Assembly: GCA_964389575.1 (NCBI GenBank)
Contig: CAYMFF010000020.1
Location: 1 to 38,290, forward strand
Source: JAGNRR01 sp964389575
GTDB taxonomy: Bacteria; Bacteroidota; Bacteroidia; Chitinophagales; Chitinophagaceae
Length of the DNA stretch: 38,290 bases
Reading direction: 5' to 3'
Below, piece after piece: positions 31,101-38,289 of this stretch (position 1 is its first letter; the number at the start of each line of letters is the position of its first letter). Made by a program: the position numbers and the translations under genes. Below the pieces are notes generated by a model. It was given only the letters and a program-made list of their open reading frames with translations, had not been told where the DNA came from and ran no database searches.

Positions 31101-34051
31101 CCAACACTGTACGTACCTGGATCTAAATCGTCAAACTGATAATTTCCAGAAGCATCAGTAATTGTAGTGGCTACTACATTACCCGCACTATCATAAAGCG
31201 TAACCGTTACACCCACAAAACCAGGTTCTCCTGGATCTTGAATTCCATCACCGTTCAAATCATTCCAAACATAATCTCCTAAACTAGCCGTTGTTGGCGT
31301 TGGGAAATAAATACCAGCATCAGCTGTCATGTTTGAATCTAGAGCAAGTAAAGTATACGTTCCTGTCTGACCCGTTGTTGGATCAACATCAGAATCAGTA
31401 GAATCATTACCCCCTTGATTTTGAGTAGTAAATACATAATTAGGTGGTAGCGTAAATCCAACGCTATAATCACCTGGATCTAATTCTTCAAATGAGTAGA
31501 ACCCGTAAGCATCGGTAACAGTAGTTCCCACTGGATTTCCAGATGCATCGAATAAGGTAACTGTTACACCTGCAACACCTACTTCATTTGGATCTTGAAT
31601 TCCATCTTGGTCTAAATCATTCCATACATAATTTCCTATCTCGGCAAGACATGCAAAATCTCTTGCTCTTAAATTGTACTCAGCAGTTCTGTCATAACAA
31701 GTACCTACTGCAACAACTCTTACAGAATATACCCCTGTATCCGCTGTAGAAACTGGTAAGCTAATTCCAGCATTCGTGCTAATAATACTACTATCCGGCC
31801 CTCTCCACTCGTAGGTTCTTCCACTAATATTAGAATCTACCCACATGGCTATCTCACTCAAATTACAACTTGGTAAGTTTTGAGCAATAAATAATCTTGG
31901 TTGTGCTGGTTCACGAACTGCTAAATTTTGAAGCGAACTATTACCACAAGCATCAATCGCTCTTATTGTAACCAAGTCATAAGAAGTAGGACCCGCTAAG
32001 GTAAATATGTTACTCGATTGCGCAGGTTGAGGATTATCAACGGGTGCAGTAGAAAGTATTTCATATGTATAAGGCGCTAATCCTCCATCAGCGATGGCTA
32101 TAACATCAGCATCTCCACTTGCACAATTCAATGCAATTGATCTCTTAACCGAAGGTTGAATATATGGATCTATTGTTACAGTATCGTAAAGTACATCATT
32201 ATTACAACCTTGTGGGTTGTATCTCAATACATAAGTTCCTACAGGTTGGTCCGTAACGGTGTACATTCCAACATGATCACCATTATCAAAGTCATTTAAA
32301 ATAAGCGTTCCTGGCGTTTGGATGTCCCACAAAGACAAGCGAGCATCTCTCCAAGAAGGTAAATCAGTATTAAAATCAAAAGTAATGTCTCCTTTATTTA
32401 CACAAAGCGGAGTAACCGTTCCATCCAAGGTAGACCCTGTAGATTTTGGTACTGCAACAACTGTTACTGTATCTTTTCTACCACAACTATCTGTTATTAT
32501 GTAATTATACGTTTCACCTGGATTCACATCATAGAATGATGGATACCAACCATAAGAAGTTGGTGAAGCATTTGCATTACTTAAATTACTGCTTGTGCTA
32601 TTCGTTTGAGTTCTAAGAACGGCAGTGAATACACTATCGTATTCTTCAACGGTCACCGGTAATATTGCTCTTCTTGGCACGCGTATTTGATTTCTATTAC
32701 CGCCTATACTGATACAATCATTGAGTGAAGTTATACCAGCAATCCAATCGTGTCCAACTTCCACTGTACGAGTTTCTGTCTCACCACAAGAATCTGTTGC
32801 TGTAATCGTATATGTTCCATCTGGTAAGCCTTCATAAACATTTCCGTTTAGTGTTCCTGCGTTCGGTGATATAGAATAAGAAAGAGGCCCAACGAAAGTA
32901 GAGGAAGTAGAAGTTAGTGTAACATCTGTTGTATTACAACTACCGTTATAATCTTCAGAACTATTCAAAACTAAGGTCACTCTTCGAGCCGGAGCTGCTT
33001 TAATGACACCACAAGCATCTTTTACTACTGCAATTGCATTATCATCAATAGGAGTAAACGGTACTGGTAAAGTTGAACTCCACACTGTATCTCCTGAAGC
33101 TCTTACAACTCCATACATTACAGGAGAAAAAGGATTCCCGCTTATAGTAACAGAAGTTAATTCATGACTATCAGAAGCATTACAGTTCATCTTTTGGAAA
33201 GCACTTGTTGTTATGCTAAAGTCAGTATTATTTGTTATTACGAATGGTGCAGTTTTTACATTGCCACAAGCATCTTTTGCAAAAGCGACCACATTTCCAA
33301 TATTGGCATCAGGCGTTGCAAAGTTAATTGGCAAGCTCGTTGAATAAACTGTATCACCAGGACCTCTGATAATACCATAAGTTACACCTGTCATAGAAGA
33401 AGGCCATGCCAAGGTATCTAAAGCGTATTGACCACAAGTAATTTTCGAACCTTCCACATTGCTCACATTCCAATCGAAATTGGCAATAGTTGCTTGTCTT
33501 GTTTGAATGTTACCGCAGCTGTCAAAACCTCGAATTGAATATGTACCTGCAGATAATCCCGTAAATACACCTGTAGAATTAGTAGTATTCACGCCCATAG
33601 GACCCGCTACTATTTCGTAAGTAAAGGGTGCTCTACCATCTGTCATTACAGCAGTAAGTTCACCATTCATTCCATTTGCACAGTTACTCACTGCGGTAGG
33701 AGTATTGGTAAGAGAAGGCTGAGTGTAAGTACCAGCTATAGTGAAGTTGTATTCTGTGAAACAGTTACTAGCTCCATTATCTATTACTCTCACCGTATAA
33801 TTTCCAGGTGGCATTCCAGTAAAAGAGTTTGTAGCCGATGCTCCAACATAAGTAAATTCTGGCGGGAAAGCCGTCATGTCGTAAGTGAAAGGACCAACTC
33901 CCGTAGCACTATCAATGACTACAGAACCTGTCGATACACAACGAGATTCAAATGTTGTTACAATGGCGCTATCGCCACAGAGTGCGTAAGTTTTGTTGGT
34001 CGCGCACATACCAATCAATGCCATTAAGGCAATAAGTAGTGAATTTTTCAT
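28190..34051 (-). CDS. Giant T9SS surface protein with eight SdrD B-like repeats, 1953 residues
   Basis: The signal peptide (LLIALMALIGMCATNKTYA) precedes about 780 residues of immunoglobulin-like segments with recurring GxYTVRVIDxCG patterns, like SprB-type repeats, each with paired Cys. Eight SdrD B-like domains of 116-122 residues follow (about residues 800-1765). Each opens LGNYVWNDLNNDGIQDPNE and contains acidic DxNxDGxxD loops, a calcium-binding pattern in the staphylococcal SdrD B domain. A spacer with a fibronectin-like segment (about 1770-1870; VDWTTLEEADVSKFEIERSS) leads to a T9SS type A sorting domain (about 1880-1953; VAIYPVPFNDKVVVDY, LTPGVYVIKIYDT). It is probably an adhesin or matrix protein at the cell surface. 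It stands alone with its own promoter box and terminator. Confidence 0.93.
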   Translation of the reverse strand: MKNSLLIALMALIGMCATNKTYALCGDSAIVTTFESRCVSTGSVVIDSATGVGPFTYDMTAFPPEFTYVGASATNSFTGMPPGNYTVRVIDNGASNCFTEYNFTIAGTYTQPSLTNTPTAVSNCANGMNGELTAVMTDGRAPFTYEIVAGPMGVNTTNSTGVFTGLSAGTYSIRGFDSCGNIQTRQATIANFDWNVSNVEGSKITCGQYALDTLAWPSSMTGVTYGIIRGPGDTVYSTSLPINFATPDANIGNVVAFAKDACGNVKTAPFVITNNTDFSITTSAFQKMNCNASDSHELTSVTISGNPFSPVMYGVVRASGDTVWSSTLPVPFTPIDDNAIAVVKDACGVIKAAPARRVTLVLNSSEDYNGSCNTTDVTLTSTSSTFVGPLSYSISPNAGTLNGNVYEGLPDGTYTITATDSCGETETRTVEVGHDWIAGITSLNDCISIGGNRNQIRVPRRAILPVTVEEYDSVFTAVLRTQTNSTSSNLSNANASPTSYGWYPSFYDVNPGETYNYIITDSCGRKDTVTVVAVPKSTGSTLDGTVTPLCVNKGDITFDFNTDLPSWRDARLSLWDIQTPGTLILNDFDNGDHVGMYTVTDQPVGTYVLRYNPQGCNNDVLYDTVTIDPYIQPSVKRSIALNCASGDADVIAIADGGLAPYTYEILSTAPVDNPQPAQSSNIFTLAGPTSYDLVTIRAIDACGNSSLQNLAVREPAQPRLFIAQNLPSCNLSEIAMWVDSNISGRTYEWRGPDSSIISTNAGISLPVSTADTGVYSVRVVAVGTCYDRTAEYNLRARDFACLAEIGNYVWNDLDQDGIQDPNEVGVAGVTVTLFDASGNPVGTTVTDAYGFYSFEELDPGDYSVGFTLPPNYVFTTQNQGGNDSTDSDVDPTTGQTGTYTLLALDSNMTADAGIYFPTPTTASLGDYVWNDLNGDGIQDPGEPGFVGVTVTLYDSAGNVVATTITDASGNYQFDDLDPGTYSVGFTPPIGFEFSPQGQGSDSTMDSNVDPFSGNSGPIVLGPGENNPTIDAGLTQQAPGLASLGNYVWNDVNNDGIQDPGEAPVAGVTVYLYAADGVTKLDSTVTDALGQYIFNGLTPGDYVVGFDNLPAGFSFSPADAGSDDKADSDVNPSTGKTPIVTLVAGQNDMTLDAGIHNPTLPTGALGNQVWYDYNNDGIQDPGEPGVAGVSVTLYDDMGNPIATTVTDAHGNYIFNNLPAGNYQVGFENLPADYVFVTPGAGTDSTLDSDVSPGTGLTGIIPLGNGEVNLTVDAGITNQNTGSGTASLGDRVWNDANQDGIQDPNELGVPGVTVTLYAADGVTVIATTTTDALGNYSFTGLPAGDYVVGFSNIPSGYTFSAANQGTDDSKDADADASTGGKTPVISLSQGEENLTIDAGIYPAPGLASLGNYVWNDVNRDGVQDSTEIGVPGVMVVLYDANNQPVATTTTDANGAYQFTGLTPGDYYVQFMNLPNGFEFTGKDAGTDNTDSDADPNNGTTPIVSLSAGQNYPDLDAGIFTDQAGLGNYVWNDLNNDGIQDPNEPGIPGVTVTLYAADGVTPISTAITNASGHYSFVNLDPGTYVVGFSGIPTGSMFSGQDAGTNDSTDSDADIMTGKTAPITLGPGEYNPTIDAGVHTPLVAGLGNYVWMDANNDGIQDANEVGVPGVIVTLLDENDNVLQSAVTDQNGFYTFPNLPSGPYKTSFSNLPPQTGFTTQNVGNDSEDSDIDVIVNGPNGLPTSGTTIVYNIPGGTYNPTLDAGLIVQFSTPISSIVAEATLFGNESTVDWTTLEEADVSKFEIERSSNGQQFNKVATKLAVGNTNGETTYRITDDVTELMKQAVIYYRIKAIDNNGQFVYSNTVTVSPKLSDAEVAIYPVPFNDKVVVDYLSDGESSIDITLMSANGAVVYKKRELVQDGKNLFVVNDLAQLTPGVYVIKIYDTFSKKEFERKVTKN
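28765..31650 (-). repeat. Array of eight SdrD B-like coding repeats
   Basis: Eight in-frame repeats. A conserved cttgaa(t/c) anchor on the plus strand recurs at 29083, 29440, 29788, 30151, 30517, 30880, 31237 and 31594, spaced 357, 348, 363, 366, 363, 357 and 357 bases, all multiples of three. Units are similar but not identical. Confidence 0.92.
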
Positions 34052-34077
34052 ATCAATAAATTTTATGAAGAAGATCG

Positions 34078-34092
34078 GTAGTAGTAGTAGTA
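34078..34092 (-). repeat. Trinucleotide repeat in the 5' leader of the giant gene
   Basis: Five tandem GTA units on the plus strand (TAC on the transcript) lie between the promoter box at 34118 and the start codon at 34051. Confidence 0.85.
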
Positions 34093-34117
34093 GTTATTTA
34101 TGTGATTTTCTTCAGCG

Positions 34118-34125
34118 CAAATATA
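34118..34125 (-). promoter_or_regulatory. -7 promoter box (TATATTTG) for the SdrD-repeat gene
   Basis: On the minus strand TATATTTG lies 66 bases before the ATG, giving a leader of about 60 bases. No -33 TTG is visible. Confidence 0.5.
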
Positions 34126-34255
34126 AATTAATATTGAAGTTAATTTTCGTTAAGATACATTCAGTAACGAAAGATTAGCAAGGCAAAATGTCTTGTTAAA
34201 AATTTCAAACAGAGTCAGTTACCCAAATGGATAAATGCATATATATAAAAAACAA

Positions 34256-35344
34256 CTAGCTGTGCGACAAGGTTAATTCGGGTCCTTTTCCGAAAAGTCT
34301 CATCATTTTGAAATGAGATTTGACCGCTCCCCACATTGTAGGATTATCGTTGTAGGGTACATTATATTCCTCACAATGTTGCTTAACAATTTCACTAAGT
34401 GCCGGATAGTGCGTATGACTAATTCGTGGAAATAAGTGATGCTCTATCTGAAAGTTTAAACCACCTACAAACCAGTTAACTATCGGATTGCGACGTGCAA
34501 AGTTAGCGGTAGTTAATACTTGTGTAATAGCCCACTCTTCATCAATTTTAACATCTTCATAGCCTTCATAGAAATGAGTATTTTCTACCACATGTGCCAA
34601 TTGAAATGTTACCCCTAACGTAAAGCCCATTACCGCATGCATAACCATAAAGCCAGCCAACCAAGGTAAAAAACCAAAAATAGAAATTGGTAAAATCATC
34701 CATACCGCCACATAATAAATTTTGGTCACCCAAAAGATCACTTTTTCCTTGCTATCCATTTTCCAAGCTTTAGTTGTGTAGATTTTGCGCTTAAAATATT
34801 TTTGAAAATCCATAAAAAATATCCAAAACAAAGAGGAAATCATATATAAGAACGGCAGGTACAAATGTTGCACTTTATGCGCAGGATACCACTTTTGCGA
34901 CTCACAATGGCGGATAGTTGGCAGCTTAGCAATATCATCGTCCACACCATCGACATTCGTGTAAGTATGATGGATAATATTGTGCTTTTGTTTCCAGAAA
35001 TAGGCAATGCCTCCTAATACATTTAATGAAAGACCCATAGCATCGTTTATTTTGCTATTCGGCGTATAGCTTCCGTGACAGGCATCATGCATTACGTTAA
35101 AACCAATGCTGGCCGATGTTAGACCCATGATACCACACATAAGAAGTTTGATACCGTTGGAGAAATCACCAAACATCACCATACCAAAACAAGCAACCAA
35201 AATAGCAAAGAGAACAACCGCCTTGTGATAAATAGCCCAAGTACCTGTTTTCTTTTTTCCTGTTTCTTGAAAGTAGGCATCTACCTTGGTTTTTAGTGTG
35301 GGGTAAAAATCTCCTTTCTTATTGTTGAATGTAATTTTTGCCAT
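34256..35344 (-). CDS. Membrane fatty-acid desaturase, 362 residues
   Basis: This is a di-iron acyl desaturase of the membrane type. The three histidine boxes are HDACH (86-90), HNIIHH (121-126) and QIEHH (299-303). The Gln in the third box is usual for front-end/delta-6-like and related bacterial desaturases; there is no cytochrome b5 domain. Hydrophobic helices lie at about 42-58, 64-84 and 185-245. It would insert a double bond into membrane acyl chains, which adjusts fluidity. I start it at the ATG at 35344 (MAKITFNNKKGDF) because TATCTTTG, a -7 box, lies at 35354-35361. The eight-residue upstream extension in the frame overlaps it. Confidence 0.9.
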   Translation of the reverse strand: MAKITFNNKKGDFYPTLKTKVDAYFQETGKKKTGTWAIYHKAVVLFAILVACFGMVMFGDFSNGIKLLMCGIMGLTSASIGFNVMHDACHGSYTPNSKINDAMGLSLNVLGGIAYFWKQKHNIIHHTYTNVDGVDDDIAKLPTIRHCESQKWYPAHKVQHLYLPFLYMISSLFWIFFMDFQKYFKRKIYTTKAWKMDSKEKVIFWVTKIYYVAVWMILPISIFGFLPWLAGFMVMHAVMGFTLGVTFQLAHVVENTHFYEGYEDVKIDEEWAITQVLTTANFARRNPIVNWFVGGLNFQIEHHLFPRISHTHYPALSEIVKQHCEEYNVPYNDNPTMWGAVKSHFKMMRLFGKGPELTLSHS

Positions 35345-35353
35345 AATCAAGAG

Positions 35354-35361
35354 CAAAGATA
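35354..35361 (-). promoter_or_regulatory. -7 promoter box (TATCTTTG) for the desaturase
   Basis: On the minus strand TATCTTTG ends 9 bases before the ATG at 35344. It decides the start choice. No clear -33 TTG. Confidence 0.5.
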
Positions 35362-35393
35362 CGGTCAAACTCTTTGGTGCCCACCTAAATTTT

Positions 35394-35432
35394 GTTTAAG
35401 TTTTACCCGACTGTTTCAAACAAAACTTAAAC
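35394..35432. repeat. Inverted repeat between sulP and the desaturase gene
   Basis: An 11-bp perfect inverted repeat (gtttaagtttt at 35394-35404, aaaacttaaac at 35422-35432) encloses 17 bases. It directly abuts the sulP stop codon. It could be a weak terminator for sulP or a binding site upstream of the desaturase. Confidence 0.55.
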
Positions 35433-37007
35433 TTACTTATTTATTAAGACTTTATAATTCGGATCTTCTAGCACATTTACATCTATTACTTCTTCCGCAT
35501 CCTTCAATAAGTCACGACAATCCTTACTTAGATGCTTCAGGTGTACCTTCTTACCAGCATTTAAATAACGCTCGGTAATTTTATTCACGGCTTCTATCGC
35601 GCTCATATCTGTTATTCGACTTTCGCCAAAATCAATAATCACTTCTTCGGGGTCACCCTGCACATCAAATTTTTCATTAAAAACACCAACGGAACCAAAG
35701 AAAAGCGGACCATAAATTTCGTAGTGCTTCACGCCCTTATCATCAATATATTTTCTTGCCCGAATTCTTTTTGCATTATCCCAAGCAAAAACCAAGGCTG
35801 AAATAATTACGCCAATCAAAACAGCCAACGCCAAATTATGCAAAAACACCGTAATCAATGTCACCACAATCATAACAAAAATATCACTCTTTGGCATTTT
35901 ATTAAACACCTTAAAACTGGCCCATTCAAAAGTTCCGATCGCCACCATAAACATCAGTCCTACGAGAGATGCCATAGGCAATGCCTCTATTATTCCGCTA
36001 CCAAACATGATAAAAACGAGTAACATAATGGAAGCGACAATTCCCGACAGTCTCGCTCTCGCACCATTAGATGTATTGATTAAACTCTGCCCGATCATGG
36101 CACAGCCACCCATACCGGCAAAAAAGCCCGAAAGAATATTAGCCGCACCCTGCGCTACAGCTTCTTTATTTCCACTACCTCTGGTCTCCGTAATTTCATC
36201 AACCAAATTCAGCGTCAACAAACTTTCTATTAAACCTACTCCCGCGACAATAGCCGAGAACGGAAGAATAACTTTTAGCGTTTCTAGCGTAAAAGGAATC
36301 GTCGGAATACCAAAAGGAGGAAACGAACCTTCTATACTTTCACCTTCGTTTAGGGTGCCTTTAATCGTGAGCGTATCCAAATCAAAAAGCATTACAATTC
36401 CTGTGACCACCACAATAGCTACCAATGCAGAAGGTACTACCTTGGTAATTTTGGGTAAGCCCCATATAATGAGCATCGTAAGTAATACCAAACCAAGCAT
36501 GGTGTACATTTCCATTCCTTGTAAAAGTTGTTCGCCTCCCTTTTCATAAAAACTAGGAAACTGCGCCATGAAAATGATAATGGCCAAACCGTTTACAAAA
36601 CCAAACATTACAGAATGCGGTACGAGTCGTATAAATTTACCCAAACGCAAGAAGCCAAAAACAATCTGCATGATGCCCGCGAGTATCACGGTAGCGAAAA
36701 CGTATTGTAAAATAGTCTCGGCTGTTATACCCGGAAACATGTCTTTTAACTGAACAATTAAGCCCACAAAAATAACCGCAATAGCACCAGTAGCACCGCT
36801 AATCATTCCCGGGCGTCCTCCGAAAATACTAGTGATAAGACCCATGACAAAGGCAGCATACAAACCCGTAAGCGGATGAAAGCCTGCTATAAAAGCAAAA
36901 GCAATTGCCTCAGGAACCAAAGCCAAAGCCACCGTCAAACCAGATAGCACCTCGGTTTTATAATCTACCTTCTGTTTAAAGTCAAAAAGATTTAAATACT
37001 TTTTCAT
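35433..37007 (-). CDS. SulP family anion transporter with STAS domain, 524 residues
   Basis: SulP/SLC26 proteins carry sulfate, bicarbonate or related anions across the inner membrane. The motifs LSGLTVALALVPEAIAFAFI, GLYAAFVMGLITSIFGGRPG and MISGATGAIAVIFVGL form the N-terminal core. About 10-14 helices follow up to about residue 410, including AQGAANILSGFFAGMGGCAM. A cytoplasmic STAS domain (about 430-524) shows EVIIDFGESRITDMSAIEAV and KVHLKHLSKDCRDLL. The substrate cannot be told from sequence alone; no carbonic anhydrase or sulfate-assimilation gene is adjacent. The desaturase gene lies downstream on the same strand, behind an inverted repeat and its own promoter. Confidence 0.93.
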   Translation of the reverse strand: MKKYLNLFDFKQKVDYKTEVLSGLTVALALVPEAIAFAFIAGFHPLTGLYAAFVMGLITSIFGGRPGMISGATGAIAVIFVGLIVQLKDMFPGITAETILQYVFATVILAGIMQIVFGFLRLGKFIRLVPHSVMFGFVNGLAIIIFMAQFPSFYEKGGEQLLQGMEMYTMLGLVLLTMLIIWGLPKITKVVPSALVAIVVVTGIVMLFDLDTLTIKGTLNEGESIEGSFPPFGIPTIPFTLETLKVILPFSAIVAGVGLIESLLTLNLVDEITETRGSGNKEAVAQGAANILSGFFAGMGGCAMIGQSLINTSNGARARLSGIVASIMLLVFIMFGSGIIEALPMASLVGLMFMVAIGTFEWASFKVFNKMPKSDIFVMIVVTLITVFLHNLALAVLIGVIISALVFAWDNAKRIRARKYIDDKGVKHYEIYGPLFFGSVGVFNEKFDVQGDPEEVIIDFGESRITDMSAIEAVNKITERYLNAGKKVHLKHLSKDCRDLLKDAEEVIDVNVLEDPNYKVLINK

Positions 37008-37016
37008 TTGCGCGAG

Positions 37017-37048
37017 CGAAGGTAAAGGATATTTTTAAGGAGATTCAA
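37017..37048 (-). promoter_or_regulatory. Probable promoter (TTG-N21-TACCTTCG) for sulP
   Basis: On the minus strand TTG (plus 37046-37048) is 21 bases from TACCTTCG (plus 37017-37024), one base from TAnnTTTG. It ends 9 bases before the sulP ATG. Confidence 0.45.
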
Positions 37049-37091
37049 AATGAGATTAGACATTATAAGAATCATTACAACTACAAAACCC

Positions 37092-37099
37092 TAAATTTG
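37092..37099 (+). promoter_or_regulatory. -7 promoter box (TAAATTTG) for the FkbM gene
   Basis: TAAATTTG ends 8 bases before the ATG at 37108, again leaving almost no leader. No -33 TTG. Confidence 0.5.
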
Positions 37100-37107
37100 C
37101 CTTGTTC

Positions 37108-37947
37108 ATGCGATCCGTTGTAGCCTCATTCTTCCAATCTCTTTTTAAGATCTCTTTTTTCAAAAAGAAGTTTTATGGATTTCATAAGCGCATTTTTCGT
37201 CCTAATAATTTATTCCGAGGTGTAATAAAACAAATGAATTACTTCGGCGCAACCTTCAATCTCCGCATAGATGATTGGATACAGGAAAACATTTATTTCA
37301 CCCAAGATTACGAGCATGCTGAACTTTTATTTCTAAGCAATCATTTAAAAGCGGGAGATACCTTTGTGGATATTGGTGCCAATATTGGGGTGTATAGTTT
37401 GATAGCGAGTAAGCTACTTTCTAATAAGGGCAAAGTAATTTCTTTTGAGGCTTCTAAAAAAAACTACCTTCGTTTGCAAGAACATATTCAATTGAATCAT
37501 GCGATTAATATAAATGCACATCATCTGGCTATTGCAGATAACGAAAAAGAGATTACACTTTTCTACGATGAGCAAGAAGCCAACATTGGAATGATTTCTG
37601 CTTATGGAAATGAAGATGAAGCAGGCGAAAAAATCAAGGCAGTAGCCTTAGACAACTTTCTAAAAAATGAAAAAATTGATTTTATAAAAATAGATATCGA
37701 GGGAGGCGAATATGATGCATTAAAGGGAATGAAAAAAATTCTACAAAATCAAAGCCCAACAATCCTTCTAGAAATAGAAGAAGAAATTATTGCTAGGACT
37801 GATTATTCATCCGCAGATTTAATTCAATTTTTAAAGGAACTCGGCTACGCAAAAAATTATATTAGCGATACGGGCGATCTCATTTCTGAAAATAAAAACC
37901 CTTCTAGAAAAAACTATATTTTTTTAAAACAGAAACTCAAAAATTAA
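37108..37947 (+). CDS. FkbM family methyltransferase, 279 residues
   Basis: This is a SAM-dependent class I methyltransferase of the FkbM family, often acting on hydroxyls of sugars, lipids or polyketides. The SAM-binding loop FVDIGANIGVYS (86-97), the acidic end of strand 2 VISFEASKKNYLRL, AIADNEKEITLFY, and the FkbM hallmark IDFIKIDIEGGEYDALKGM (about 190-210) are present, followed by ILLEIEEE. The N-terminal 60 residues are basic and hydrophobic without a clear membrane helix. The start is the ATG at 37108; the TTG two codons earlier is not needed. The substrate is unknown and no glycan cluster is adjacent. ywbE follows after 8 bases. Confidence 0.9.
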   Translation: MRSVVASFFQSLFKISFFKKKFYGFHKRIFRPNNLFRGVIKQMNYFGATFNLRIDDWIQENIYFTQDYEHAELLFLSNHLKAGDTFVDIGANIGVYSLIASKLLSNKGKVISFEASKKNYLRLQEHIQLNHAININAHHLAIADNEKEITLFYDEQEANIGMISAYGNEDEAGEKIKAVALDNFLKNEKIDFIKIDIEGGEYDALKGMKKILQNQSPTILLEIEEEIIARTDYSSADLIQFLKELGYAKNYISDTGDLISENKNPSRKNYIFLKQKLKN

Positions 37948-37955
37948 AATAATCC

Positions 37956-38168
37956 ATGACAGACCTAGACGGCAAAATACGCACTAACATAAGAGTAGGA
38001 CAAGTAGTAGAAATCGTACTTAAAAAAGATCAGCGCTCCGGTGAACTTACAGAAGGTATTATAAAAGGTATTTTAACCAAAGCCCCTAAGCACACGCATG
38101 GTATAAAAGTGATTTTGGAAACGAATCAGGTTGGCAGAGTGAAGCATATTGTAGAGGATGTCGACTAG
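37956..38168 (+). CDS. ywbE: YwbE family protein (DUF2196), 70 residues
   Basis: This small cytoplasmic protein covers the full YwbE/DUF2196 family: RVGQVVEIVLKKDQRSGELT, EGIIKGILTKAPKHTHGIKV and NQVGRVKHIV. The family is widespread and compact, with a predicted beta-barrel fold; its function is not established. It lies 8 bases after the FkbM gene, probably co-transcribed. No further gene follows; the last 122 bases contain inverted repeats only. Confidence 0.9.
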   Translation: MTDLDGKIRTNIRVGQVVEIVLKKDQRSGELTEGIIKGILTKAPKHTHGIKVILETNQVGRVKHIVEDVD

Positions 38169-38171
38169 CAA

Positions 38172-38219
38172 AAACTCGTCGAGTTAATCATACTCGAAAA
38201 ATATAAACTCGATGAGTTT
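38172..38219. repeat. Inverted repeat after ywbE
   Basis: Arms at 38172-38185 and 38206-38219 pair over 14 positions with a single G-U wobble, enclosing 20 bases that hold a further ACTCG copy. Each arm is itself nearly palindromic (aactcg-t-cgagtt). It may end the ywbE transcript, though no U-tract follows. Confidence 0.65.
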
Positions 38220-38254
38220 CGAACCCCGATAAAAAAATATTGATTTGAACTGTC

Positions 38255-38289
38255 TATGCAATTTCGGAATACAATTCCGAAATTGCATA
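38255..38289. repeat. 35-bp perfect palindrome at the window end
   Basis: The 16-base arm at 38255-38270 (tatgcaatttcggaat) is perfectly complementary to 38274-38289 around a three-base ACA spacer. It lies one base from the end of the sequence and is not next to a gene in view. Confidence 0.9.

Noticed and set aside
28765..31650. Evenly spaced repeats of about 357 bases that could suggest a CRISPR or satellite array
   Set aside because: The units are 348-366 bases, all multiples of three and in one open frame. They encode SdrD B-like domains.
36007..36549. 180-codon open frame opposite sulP
   Set aside because: It lies entirely within the SulP membrane domain on the other strand and has a low-complexity translation without family features.
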